Positions 1 to 6,755 of a DNA stretch of 10,343 bases are shown in pieces (position 1 is the stretch's first letter; the number at the start of each line of letters is the position of its first letter). Under the pieces are notes generated by a model that worked only from the letters and a program-made list of their open reading frames with translations, ran no database searches and was not told where the DNA came from. Origin of the DNA: Methanosarcinaceae archaeon. GTDB lineage: Archaea > Halobacteriota > Methanosarcinia > Methanosarcinales > Methanosarcinaceae. The translations under genes were made by a program, and so were the position numbers. The stretch spans positions 1 to 10,343 of the forward strand of contig JAUVET010000031.1 of the NCBI GenBank assembly GCA_030594665.1. Reading direction: 5' to 3'.

Positions 1-12
1 TGGTGCAAAGTG

Positions 13-35
13 TTTGATGTTTGATAAACATCAAA
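13..35. repeat. Perfect 10-bp inverted repeat with 3-base loop
   Basis: TTTGATGTTT (13-22) is followed by GAT and then by its exact reverse complement AAACATCAAA (26-35). It could be a hairpin ending an upstream gene or an operator. The gene to the left lies outside the window, so its role cannot be judged. Confidence 0.6.
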
Positions 36-43
36 TCGGTGTT

Positions 44-60
44 AATCCGTGAAATCCGTG
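44..60. repeat. ATCCGTG repeat units, 9-base period (partial element)
   Basis: Two units, ATCCGTGAA and ATCCGTGTC, lie nine bases apart. They match the right arm of the larger element at 8429-8503. No opposing ACGGAT arm is visible inside the window, so this is either a solo arm or the edge of an element cut by the window start. Confidence 0.6.
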
Positions 61-174
61 TCTGAAAAATAACTGGATCATGATGCAGTGTCATGCGTAT
101 ACTGTATGAAATATTTATGGTCGCTTGCATTGCAAAAAGTATTGTTAATAACATAAAATAAATATTCGGTGCTC

Positions 175-182
175 TTTATATA
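175..182 (+). promoter_or_regulatory. Candidate archaeal TATA box (TTTATATA)
   Basis: TTTATATA is a textbook archaeal box A. Transcription would begin about 25 bases further on, near 205, giving the first CBS gene a leader of nearly 200 bases. A second candidate, CTATATATG at 325-333, would give a leader of about 45 bases. Sequence alone does not decide between them. Confidence 0.4.
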
Positions 183-401
183 GTTGAGCATCATTCAGAA
201 ATCTCTATTTGTCCTGAGTATTTCTTTTCTTTCAATATTTTTCACGATGGTGCTAAAAAGATAACAGGCTCGTCGTTGTGCATTTCGCAAGTGTCAGCGG
301 CGGTCAAAAATCTCCCACAATCACCTATATATGTCATAACAACCTATACTTTGATGTGGGTATTTTGTATAATAATCAGAGGGAGTAGGATGTGATATCT
401 T

Positions 402-1001
402 ATGGTATTGGGGACTCAAAGAGATATGGAAACAGGCACCTCCATCAAGGAAATTGAAAATGAAATGCGGGTCAGCGAGGTCATGACCAAAAATGTATTT
501 ACCCTGGATGTCAGAGCGAACGCTGCCGAAATTGCAGGGGAAATGACCAGACACAATGTTTCGAGTATTGTCATCACAAAAAAAGGCGATGCTGTAGGGA
601 TCATAACCGAACGCGATATTGTCAGGAAAGTGGTGGCAGAGGACAAAGAGCCAGGCAATATTCCTGCAAGTGACATCATGTCGTCGCCTCTCATGACAGC
701 AAGACCTTCAACAAACATAATAGATGTTGCCAGGATCATGCTAAAACATGATATTCGAAGGCTTGTTATCAAAGAGAATGGCAGTGCTTCGGGGATTGTC
801 ACAGACAAAGACCTGCTCATGATAGCTCCGGGTCTAAATACCATTTTAGAAAGCCTTATTGAAATGAGCAATGAGCAAAACATTCCACGAACGCCGGAAC
901 TTAAAAGTGGAACATGCGAATATTGCGGCGCGTATGGTGAGACAGTTACACTTGTGAACGGGTTACTGTTATGTGAAGACTGTAAGGATTTAGAGAGTTA
1001 A
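402..1001 (+). CDS. CBS-pair protein with C-terminal zinc ribbon
   Basis: Cytoplasmic 199-residue protein with one CBS pair (about 23-77 and 89-141) and a C-terminal zinc ribbon with Cys172, Cys175, Cys191 and Cys194 (CxxC-15-CxxC). Both CBS domains keep the ribose-contacting Asp (GIITERD 66-72, GIVTDKD 131-137). Known CBS pairs usually bind AMP, ADP or ATP. The CBS plus zinc-ribbon layout is known from archaea, for example Ta0289 of Thermoplasma; the ribbon may bind nucleic acid or a protein, which is inference. The ATG at 402 is preceded by GGATGTGA (388-395), one base off the ideal ribosome binding site, and an in-frame stop at 393 rules out a longer form. ATG 426 is an alternative start. 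This is the first of five CBS genes in the same direction and the only one with a non-CBS domain. Confidence 0.93.
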   Translation: MVLGTQRDMETGTSIKEIENEMRVSEVMTKNVFTLDVRANAAEIAGEMTRHNVSSIVITKKGDAVGIITERDIVRKVVAEDKEPGNIPASDIMSSPLMTARPSTNIIDVARIMLKHDIRRLVIKENGSASGIVTDKDLLMIAPGLNTILESLIEMSNEQNIPRTPELKSGTCEYCGAYGETVTLVNGLLLCEDCKDLES

Positions 1002-1073
1002 TACATATGATATATCAATTAACATTTCTAGATATATGACCATACGATTCTCGAACCTGAACATATAATAAAA

Positions 1074-1080
1074 GGAGTGG
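1074..1080 (+). promoter_or_regulatory. Ribosome binding site of the second CBS gene
   Basis: GGAGTGG ends four bases before the ATG at 1085. The GGAG core is seven bases from the start, which fixes this start well. Confidence 0.75.
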
Positions 1081-1084
1081 ACAC

Positions 1085-1885
1085 ATGATCATTGAAGAAA
1101 TTATGTCAAAGGAACCTGTATGCATAAAAGACAGTGATTTTATCACGCATGCAAGACAGCAGATGCGCGATCATTTTTTGCGCGGGCTTCCCGTGGTCGA
1201 TGAATCGAATAGGATTATTGGCATACTCAAAGACCAGGATATACTTAACATCACATCCACACGATCTAATGTAACAGTTGGGGGATATGCACACGAATGC
1301 CCCACGATCACTCCGGATATGGATATAATAAAAGCTGCCCGACTTTTGATAGAAGCAAAGCAAAACAGGGTTCCTGTTATTGTATCAACAAGTGACAGAA
1401 CCTGCGCAGGAATATTGAGTGATGTAGATCTGCTGAAAAATATCCATCCTACAAAAAAATCTCCGAAAATGGTTGAAAATATCATGACGACACAAATTAT
1501 GACGTGTCATCCCGATGACAGTATTACAAAGATATGGCTGGAGATGATCGAATACGACCATACCGGATTCCCTGTGGTATCCCACAAAAACGAAGTTGTG
1601 GGAATAATAACAAGAAGGGATATTCTAAGAGCAGGACATGCCAGAACCGGATCTAGCGATACACATGGAACAAGACCCGGAGATTCAACAACAGTTGAAA
1701 AGATTATGTCAACCCCACCATATACAATGTTACCGGATACACCACTCTTAAAAGCCATAGAGATGATGCTACACTACGACGTTGGCAGGGTCTGTATTGT
1801 CAATAGGAAAACACTGGTGGGAATCGTAGACAAACAGGATGTGTTGCGGGCTTGTCTGGTTGGTACAGGTTTCGAAGTTGAATAG
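1085..1885 (+). CDS. Four-CBS-domain protein
   Basis: 266-residue soluble protein made only of CBS domains, at about 3-56, 64-120, 128-184 and 202-258. That makes two CBS pairs, which would fold as two Bateman modules. All four end in a motif with the ribose-contacting Asp (GILKDQD 46-52, GILSDVD 109-115, GIITRRD 173-179, GIVDKQD 246-252), so all four sites look competent for adenine nucleotide binding. A polar, flexible linker at about 185-201 (rich in Gly, Ser, Thr and Asp) separates the last domain from the third. There is no catalytic, membrane or DNA-binding domain, so the protein must act through a partner or as a nucleotide buffer or sensor. It starts 83 bases after the zinc-ribbon CBS gene, with a good ribosome binding site. 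Confidence 0.94.
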   Translation: MIIEEIMSKEPVCIKDSDFITHARQQMRDHFLRGLPVVDESNRIIGILKDQDILNITSTRSNVTVGGYAHECPTITPDMDIIKAARLLIEAKQNRVPVIVSTSDRTCAGILSDVDLLKNIHPTKKSPKMVENIMTTQIMTCHPDDSITKIWLEMIEYDHTGFPVVSHKNEVVGIITRRDILRAGHARTGSSDTHGTRPGDSTTVEKIMSTPPYTMLPDTPLLKAIEMMLHYDVGRVCIVNRKTLVGIVDKQDVLRACLVGTGFEVE

Positions 1886-1957
1886 TACAATGGAATTTCA
1901 GCATGGAATTATTCAATAACCAAACACTTATTACCAAATCCATCTTAATTATGAATT

Positions 1958-1965
1958 GGAGTGAG
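1958..1965 (+). promoter_or_regulatory. Ribosome binding site of a ten-codon leader ORF
   Basis: GGAGTGAG lies six bases before ATG 1972. It resembles the site of the preceding CBS gene (GGAGTGG), yet here it serves an ORF of only ten codons. Confidence 0.5.
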
Positions 1966-1971
1966 ACTTAC

Positions 1972-2004
1972 ATGGTAGCAATATTTTACAAACATGGCAC
2001 CTAA
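1972..2004 (+). CDS. Putative ten-residue leader peptide
   Basis: ATG 1972 to TAA 2002 encodes MVAIFYKHGT. It sits behind a well-placed GGAGTGAG, between two CBS genes and upstream of three hairpin repeats. It could be a regulatory leader peptide, or the surviving start of a CBS gene that was lost. It is in the same frame as the next CBS gene but separated from it by several stops. Translation is inferred only from the ribosome binding site. Confidence 0.3.
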   Translation: MVAIFYKHGT

Positions 2005-2029
2005 ATTTTTGATCATATTTTCAATACAG

Positions 2030-2107
2030 GATTTCAGTAGAAATGTTCGATAGAAAATTTCGGCAGAAATGTTCGATAGATGATTTCGTTAGAGATACTC
2101 AATAGTT
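2030..2107 (+). repeat. Three tandem 26-base repeats, each with a small hairpin
   Basis: Imperfect copies lie at 2030-2055, 2056-2081 and 2082-2107. Each contains a 5-bp stem with a 4-base loop: ATTTC-AGTA-GAAAT, ATTTC-GGCA-GAAAT and ATTTC-GTTA-GAGAT. The third keeps pairing through a G-U wobble while the loops differ, which suggests the structure may be selected. The block ends two bases before the GGTGG preceding the next gene. A unit of 26 is not a multiple of three, so the array is not coding. It may be an RNA leader structure or an operator array. Confidence 0.75.
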
Positions 2108-2108
2108 T

Positions 2109-2113
2109 GGTGG
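2109..2113 (+). promoter_or_regulatory. Probable ribosome binding site for a TTG start
   Basis: GGTGG ends five bases before TTG 2119, which directly follows an in-frame TAA (2116-2118). It supports the TTG as start over ATG 2161, which has no such site. Confidence 0.45.
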
Positions 2114-2118
2114 TTTAA

Positions 2119-3120
2119 TTGAATACACGAAACAAAATATCCAGGATTACACAAGATAAAATGAAAGTGCAAGAAAAACTGAATGCAAATGACAAAACCA
2201 TTCAGAGAAATGACTTAAGAATGTTAAGCACTACAGGCACGATGGATGTCGGACCTGTAAATTTCAAAGCTAAAATATCGGAACGTGAAGGAGATATCAT
2301 GGCAGTTGCTACTAAAGACGTAGTCACTATACCTCCTACAACAACGATAATGGGTGCAATTAAAACAATGACGAACAAAAAATTCAGGCGTGTTCCGATC
2401 ACCGATGCCGGTACAAACCGACTTGAAGGAGTTGTTACATCGGTTGATGTTATCGATTTTTTAGGTGGTGGAAGTAAAAACCTGCTTGTTGAAAAACGAT
2501 TCAAAGGCAACCTCCTTGCAGCCATCAATGCAGATGTTCGGGAAATAATGCGACATAATGTCTCGCACCTGAATGAAGATGCAAATATATCAGATGCGCT
2601 TAAAATGATGAGTGAAGAGAAAACCGGTGGTCTTCCAATATTAAGTGAAGATGGTCGAGTGTGTGCTATCTGTACGGAAAAAGATTTTGTCAAACTTGTT
2701 GCAGGCATATATGCCAACAAATCGGTTGGCGCGTATATGACTAAAAAAGTAAAAACCACCCGATCAGATACAACAATTTTCGATGCAGCCAAAATCATGG
2801 TAGATCAGGGATTCAGGAGACTTCCTGTTGTAACAGACAGCATACTTATTGGAGTAGTCACTGCATCTGATATCATGAATTTCCTTGGCAGTGGAACTGC
2901 ATTCGATAAAATCGTAACAGGGAACATCCACGAGGCATTCGACGCCCCGATCAGTTCACTTATATCAAAAGATGTTGTTTGGGCATCGTCTGACCTGGAT
3001 ATAGGAGAGGCGGCAGCAACTATGATAGAGAAAAATGTAGGTTCAATTCCAATAATTGATAATGGAACTCTTTGCGGAATACTCACAGAGCGTGATATCC
3101 TACATTCAATATCCGAATAG
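2119..3120 (+). CDS. Four-CBS-domain protein with N-terminal extension
   Basis: 333 residues from a TTG start: a polar, charged extension (about 1-56) and then CBS domains at about 57-115, 138-195, 202-256 and 277-332. All four keep the ribose-contacting Asp (Asp110, Asp189, Asp251, Asp326). The protein is an internal duplication: the halves share the order CBS, then a DFLGGG or NFLGSG turn, then a roughly 20-residue linker, then CBS. The extension has no recognised domain. Possible later starts are ATG 2161 and ATG 2299; the latter has a strong AAGGAG (2288-2293) at five bases but would clip the first strand of CBS1, so I favour the longer form. Role is inferred as an adenine-nucleotide sensor. 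The gene lies behind a 233-base leader with a mini-ORF and hairpin repeats, suggesting separate control from the genes before it. Confidence 0.92.
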   Translation: MNTRNKISRITQDKMKVQEKLNANDKTIQRNDLRMLSTTGTMDVGPVNFKAKISEREGDIMAVATKDVVTIPPTTTIMGAIKTMTNKKFRRVPITDAGTNRLEGVVTSVDVIDFLGGGSKNLLVEKRFKGNLLAAINADVREIMRHNVSHLNEDANISDALKMMSEEKTGGLPILSEDGRVCAICTEKDFVKLVAGIYANKSVGAYMTKKVKTTRSDTTIFDAAKIMVDQGFRRLPVVTDSILIGVVTASDIMNFLGSGTAFDKIVTGNIHEAFDAPISSLISKDVVWASSDLDIGEAAATMIEKNVGSIPIIDNGTLCGILTERDILHSISE

Positions 3121-3195
3121 ACCAATAAATTTTCATTTGATCAATGATAATTTATAGAAATTACTTCTACTCTTATTAAAGTGATACAAAAAAAA

Positions 3196-3202
3196 GGGAG
3201 GT
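3196..3202 (+). promoter_or_regulatory. Ribosome binding site fixing the start at 3208
   Basis: GGGAGGT ends five bases before ATG 3208. It lies inside the reading frame of the GTG at 3181 and therefore argues against that upstream start. Confidence 0.8.
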
Positions 3203-3207
3203 ACATA

Positions 3208-4050
3208 ATGAGTATAAAAGATATTATGAGTTCACCGGTATATGTAATTGAACCGGATGAAACCATATCTCATGCAAGAAATTTGATGCTAAAACACAAA
3301 ATCGGTGCTCTTGTTGTTGTTAACAATGATGAGATGATCGGCATTGTAACCAAATCAGATATAGGAAAAAGAATGGCTCAAGCAGAGCCTATGTGGAGAA
3401 GACGCCCTATTGACAAAATTCCCATAAATTTGGTGATGACAGAATCCCCGATCACGATCTACCCGGAAGCTTCGATAAAACAGGCTATTGATCTTATGAT
3501 CGAGAACAGTATTAACAATATTCCTGTAACGAAAAACTCTGTTGTTGGTATTATAACCAGGGGAGATATTGTTAGATATGTGTCAGAACAAGCTATCGAT
3601 ACTAAAGTTTCCGAAATGTTCAACAAAGATATAGTTTCTGTTCACAGGCACCACACGATTAACCATGTCATCGATGAGATGGAAATAAACAAGGTCAGCA
3701 AGGTCATTGTTATAGATGATGCTGAAGAAGCTGTCGGTGTTATATCTACAAGCAACCTGGCACTTAGCTCTATGACAGATAATGAGAATAAACTTTCAAC
3801 CAAGAACATCAAAATGGCCAGGCGACCAACATCAGGCGGGGATAAAACCTATCGTTATATAAAGGAAGTTCCACTCGTCGCAGAAGATATTATGTCAGGA
3901 CCTATTGTTACAATAGCTGTTGACAATACAATTGTTGATGCGGCAAAGATTATGATCAAAGAGAACATTACGGCATTGCCTGTTAAACAGGATGGGGAAA
4001 TTGTCGGAATGATAAGCAGAAGCGATGTTATAAGAGTAATACAGTCGTGA
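3208..4050 (+). CDS. Four-CBS-domain protein
   Basis: 280 residues with CBS domains at about 2-57, 72-124, 131-188 and 222-279. A charged linker of about 33 residues separates the third and fourth. Asp51, Asp120 and Asp273 occupy the usual ribose-contacting position; the third domain has Asn183 instead (GVISTSN), so its site may be weak or altered. There is no effector domain. ATG 3208 was chosen over GTG 3181 because GGGAGGT lies at the correct distance and the protein then starts MSIKDIM, the typical first strand of a CBS domain. It follows the preceding CBS gene by 87 bases. Binding of AMP, ADP, ATP or another adenosyl ligand is the family expectation and is not shown here. Confidence 0.94.
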   Translation: MSIKDIMSSPVYVIEPDETISHARNLMLKHKIGALVVVNNDEMIGIVTKSDIGKRMAQAEPMWRRRPIDKIPINLVMTESPITIYPEASIKQAIDLMIENSINNIPVTKNSVVGIITRGDIVRYVSEQAIDTKVSEMFNKDIVSVHRHHTINHVIDEMEINKVSKVIVIDDAEEAVGVISTSNLALSSMTDNENKLSTKNIKMARRPTSGGDKTYRYIKEVPLVAEDIMSGPIVTIAVDNTIVDAAKIMIKENITALPVKQDGEIVGMISRSDVIRVIQS

Positions 4051-4099
4051 TACAGTAGAAATACAGTATAGAATGAATGTTGAATATTTTTGGATGTAA

Positions 4100-4106
4100 G
4101 AGGTGA
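4100..4106 (+). promoter_or_regulatory. Strong ribosome binding site fixing the start at 4112
   Basis: GAGGTGA is complementary to the conserved UCACCUC end of 16S rRNA and ends five bases before ATG 4112. The in-frame GTG at 4103 lies within it and is therefore not the start. Confidence 0.85.
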
Positions 4107-4111
4107 TAACT

Positions 4112-4888
4112 ATGCAAATCAAAGATATAATGGTGCAGCCACAGACTATTGATAAGGCAGATACGATATCCCATGCGCTTGACGTGATGGATAAAACGGA
4201 TACACGCCGTCTGCTTGTAAAACATGGTGGAAATGTCATGGGTGTCCTGACAATGAGAAATCTGACAAAAGAGCTTGGAACACGCAAAAAAGGGGCAAAA
4301 CCTGCATCATCACTGCATGTTGCAACAGCCGTATCCGATAATTATGTCAAGGTTTTGTCGGACACAAAAGTCAATGATGCTGTTACCCTGATGAAAAAGA
4401 ACAATGGCGTGATCATGGTCAGCGAAAATGACGAAATTGTTGGATGGGTGACTCCGAAAGAACTGCTGAAAAGCAATCATTTCGGTGGATATGCAGCGGA
4501 AATTATGCAAAAGGACCCTATTGTCGCAAGCCCGGGTGATCGTGTTAGCCATATCAGGCATCTGATTCTTGATAATAATATTGGAAGATTTCCTGTTTTG
4601 GAGAATGGGAAACTTGTTGGAATAGTTACCGAAAAGGATGTTGCAAAAGCAATGCGTGCCTTCAGGGATGTTGTTTCAGGAAACCAGCAAGATTCCCGTA
4701 TCAAAAACCTTATTGTCGAGGATATAATGACAAGAGGTGTTAAGACGGTATATTCGAACACTTCGGTATCCGATGTTGTCAAGATGATGATAAAGGAAAA
4801 TATCAGTGGTGTGCCTGTGCTTAACCTCGAAAATGATATGGTTGGTTTCATCACAAGAAGATCGGTTGTCAACGTAATGGTAGAGTAA
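4112..4888 (+). CDS. Four-CBS-domain protein with degenerate ligand sites
   Basis: 258 residues with CBS domains at about 2-55, 67-122, 127-182 and 200-257. Only the third keeps the usual ribose-contacting Asp (GIVTEKD, Asp176). The others have Asn50 (GVLTMRN), Glu117 (GWVTPKE) and Ser251 (GFITRRS). This protein may therefore bind fewer nucleotides, bind another ligand, or act mainly as a partner for the other CBS proteins; these are inferences. It has the strongest ribosome binding site of the cluster and sits directly before the RNA ligase. Its stop codon lies inside a perfect 10-base tandem duplication (4881-4900). The gap to the previous gene is 61 bases, the shortest in the cluster. Confidence 0.94.
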   Translation: MQIKDIMVQPQTIDKADTISHALDVMDKTDTRRLLVKHGGNVMGVLTMRNLTKELGTRKKGAKPASSLHVATAVSDNYVKVLSDTKVNDAVTLMKKNNGVIMVSENDEIVGWVTPKELLKSNHFGGYAAEIMQKDPIVASPGDRVSHIRHLILDNNIGRFPVLENGKLVGIVTEKDVAKAMRAFRDVVSGNQQDSRIKNLIVEDIMTRGVKTVYSNTSVSDVVKMMIKENISGVPVLNLENDMVGFITRRSVVNVMVE

Positions 4889-4900
4889 GTTAGAGTAAGT
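4881..4900. repeat. Perfect 10-base tandem duplication at a stop codon
   Basis: TAGAGTAAGT occurs twice in a row, followed by a partial third copy (AGATAAAGT). The first copy contains the TAA of the last CBS gene. It looks like a simple slippage duplication. Confidence 0.7.
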
Positions 4901-4952
4901 AGATAAAGTCTCATAAAGTGAGTAATTGGCATATAAGTATATTCTAGTAAAT

Positions 4953-4981
4953 TCGCGTGATCAAGGAAAAACATCACGCGA
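4953..4981 (+). promoter_or_regulatory. 9-bp perfect hairpin before the RNA ligase
   Basis: TCGCGTGAT (4953-4961) and its exact reverse complement ATCACGCGA (4973-4981) enclose an 11-base loop, CAAGGAAAAAC. It ends ten bases before ATG 4992 and follows a TATA-like CATATAAG (4930-4937). If the ligase starts at 4992 this is a leader hairpin; if it starts at TTG 4926 it is inside the coding region. Confidence 0.6.
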
Positions 4982-4991
4982 TATCCAATTC

Positions 4992-6176
4992 ATGAAAGCC
5001 GAAGATGATACTACGGATATTGAATTGGATATTGAAGGTGCGGCAGGGTATCTCAACCTGCCGCCATCCAAACTTAAAGGACTTCTGGATAGGCGAATTT
5101 TATCTCCGAACTGGGGTGGAAGAGATAATGAATACTGTCGATTGTTCCGGTTCGATAAGAGTGTTTCAAATATCGAGCAAGGAAGTGTATTGTACCAAAA
5201 GGATGGCTCGTTTAAGCTGATCCGTGGTTTTCCCAAGATACAAAGGGCAATGCTGCTTGGTCCTGCAATAAAAGACCATTTTTCAGGTATCAATACGGTA
5301 GCTGTCGAAGAGAAGATGAACGGTTACAATGTGCGCGTTACTGATATTGGGGGAAGTATTGTAGCTTTTACACGCGGGGGGCTTGTTTGTCCTTATTCAA
5401 CAGAGCGTGCACGATATCTTTTGGATCGTGATTTTTTTAAGGACCATCCGGATCTTGTCCTGTGCGGCGAGATGGCGGGTCCGGATAATCCTTATGTACC
5501 AAAGGACATTTATGAAATTGAATCTCTTGACTTTTTTGTGTTCGATATCAGGGACAAGGAACATGGTATGCCTTATATGTTGCATGAGCGCAGGAAACTT
5601 GCACAGGAGTATGGATTTAGCCAGGTGACATTTTTTGGTGAGTTTTCGCTAAGTGATGCACCGGATGAGATTGCAGGAATTGTCAGGGAACTTGGAAAGA
5701 TCCAGCATGAGGGTGTTGTTATCAAAGACCCGAAGATGATCATCAGTCCAATTAAATATACATGTTCCCAGAGTAACTGTGCAGACCTTAAGCATGCGTT
5801 CAAATTTTATAATGACATTGGGAGGGATTATTTCTTTTCACGGGTTGTACGCGAGGGCTTCCAGTCGGTTGAGTGGAACGAGACCGATGCACAACTGCAA
5901 AAACGTTGCCTTCAACTTGGAGAAAGTATACTGCGGCCTATGATCGAGTCAATAAAACAGGTAAGGGATGGCACACGTATTGCCGATAATGTGCAGATAC
6001 GGGTCAAAGATCCGGATACGATTTACATATATAAGGAATATCTCAAAAGGCTTGGTGTAGATGCTGTTTTTGGCGAACCGGAGCCTGTCGGGGATGAATA
6101 TCTTGTTAAGATCAAAAAACTAAACCAGAGCACCAACGATAAGACTGAGTCGATGTGCAGGGGAGAGTTGTGGTGA
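4992..6176 (+). CDS. ATP-dependent RNA ligase, Pab1020 (Rnl3-like) family
   Basis: Joins RNA ends with ATP through a lysyl-AMP intermediate. From ATG 4992 it has 394 residues, close to the usual 380 or so. Visible are the nucleotidyltransferase motifs: motif I EEKMNGYNVRV with catalytic Lys108, AFTRGGLVCP (about 125-134), EMAGP (about 160-164), motif III LDFFVFDIRD (179-188), motif IV HEGVVIK (239-245) and motif V PIKYT with Lys255. The C-terminal part (about 260-380) fits the family's dimerisation region. Motif I has Asn where the general KxDG pattern has Asp. A start at TTG 4926 would add 22 residues and has only a weak GTGAG nearby. Against it, Lys108 from ATG 4992 is nearer the family position (about 95-97), and a TATA-like site and hairpin lie between the two starts. 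The final 18 or so residues are a polar tail. Its position after five CBS genes suggests co-transcription. Confidence 0.9.
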   Translation: MKAEDDTTDIELDIEGAAGYLNLPPSKLKGLLDRRILSPNWGGRDNEYCRLFRFDKSVSNIEQGSVLYQKDGSFKLIRGFPKIQRAMLLGPAIKDHFSGINTVAVEEKMNGYNVRVTDIGGSIVAFTRGGLVCPYSTERARYLLDRDFFKDHPDLVLCGEMAGPDNPYVPKDIYEIESLDFFVFDIRDKEHGMPYMLHERRKLAQEYGFSQVTFFGEFSLSDAPDEIAGIVRELGKIQHEGVVIKDPKMIISPIKYTCSQSNCADLKHAFKFYNDIGRDYFFSRVVREGFQSVEWNETDAQLQKRCLQLGESILRPMIESIKQVRDGTRIADNVQIRVKDPDTIYIYKEYLKRLGVDAVFGEPEPVGDEYLVKIKKLNQSTNDKTESMCRGELW

Positions 6177-6629
6177 GTTGTGTACTGTGGAATGATATTA
6201 TTTGTTGCCATTCATCTATTGTACGTACATGTGGGTGTCGATGTTAAAGAGAGAGGCACAGCAATTGACCTGAACTTAATTTAAGAGAACGGAGCATCAG
6301 TTCACGCCGCAGGCGGCACATTCCACTTCCACCAAACCCAAACCCATAAATGCAATTCTCAGATATGCAAATACGAGACTGCTTGAAAAGTGTTTTGTAT
6401 TTCATGTTTATAATTGTAGGAACGTGCCGCGCTGCGCGCGGGTGGTCGCGCCGTTTTTCGCATTTATCTTGACTTCTTGTGAAAGTTATGGAACTTTGAG
6501 CTTTTTAAGTTCTTTAAATATTGCAAGTGTGTTGGCATTTGGCATATTGGATAAATATGTTAAATTGATATATAAATGTTGTTGGTATTATTGGACATAT
6601 AGATTGGTGGTTGAGTTGTTGGCATTGCT

Positions 6630-6671
6630 GCGGCACGACCTGCGCCGCAAGTACAAACAAAGTGTGCGGTG
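6630..6671 (+). repeat. GC-rich dispersed repeat, copy 1
   Basis: GCGGCACGACCTGCGCCGCA (6630-6649) differs at one base from the copy at 8742-8761. In both places AGTGTGCGGTG follows (here at 6661-6671). The spacer is 11 bases here and 26 in the other copy. The core contains a 6-bp inverted repeat, TGCGGC and GCCGCA. The two copies lie in the same orientation on either side of the ATPase gene. Confidence 0.7.
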
Positions 6672-6747
6672 TATACGTTCATTCCTTGCTCACTTCCGTG
6701 CACCCATGCAGCGCGAGTAGTGAGGTACAAACTATACTTGCGAAGTG

Positions 6748-6755
6748 TATATAAA
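6748..6755 (+). promoter_or_regulatory. TATA box of the ATPase gene; leaderless start likely
   Basis: TATATAAA is preceded by a purine-rich GCGAAG that fits a TFB recognition element. Transcription should begin about 25-30 bases beyond its centre, at about 6777-6781, that is, at or next to ATG 6781. This supports a leaderless mRNA and argues against GTG 6745, which lies upstream of the box. Confidence 0.6.

Larger units (their letters stand above)
1..401. other. Gene-free leader region upstream of the CBS cluster
   Basis: I see no convincing gene in this AT-rich stretch. It holds a perfect 10-bp inverted repeat at 13-35, two ATCCGTG units at 44-60, a small palindrome TTGCA-T-TGCAA at 125-135, and two TATA-like sites (175-182 and about 325-333) that could drive the first CBS gene. 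A minus-strand ORF at 321-554 mostly overlaps that gene and has no family character. Confidence 0.6.

Noticed and set aside
416..883. 155-codon minus-strand frame opposite the first CBS gene, and similar long antisense frames opposite the other CBS genes
   Set aside because: These are shadows of the coding strand, Ser/Ile/Thr-rich translations of CBS codons without domains of their own.
3138..3145. TTGATCAA palindrome between two CBS genes
   Set aside because: An 8-base palindrome in AT-rich DNA is expected by chance, and no second copy supports an operator role.
3181..3207. Upstream GTG start for the fourth CBS gene
   Set aside because: The GGGAGGT ribosome binding site lies inside this extension and is correctly placed for ATG 3208.
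6424..6720. 98-codon plus-strand frame with GTG start
   Set aside because: It begins in and runs through GC-rich repeat fragments, has no ribosome binding site and no recognisable domain, and its composition is uneven along its length.
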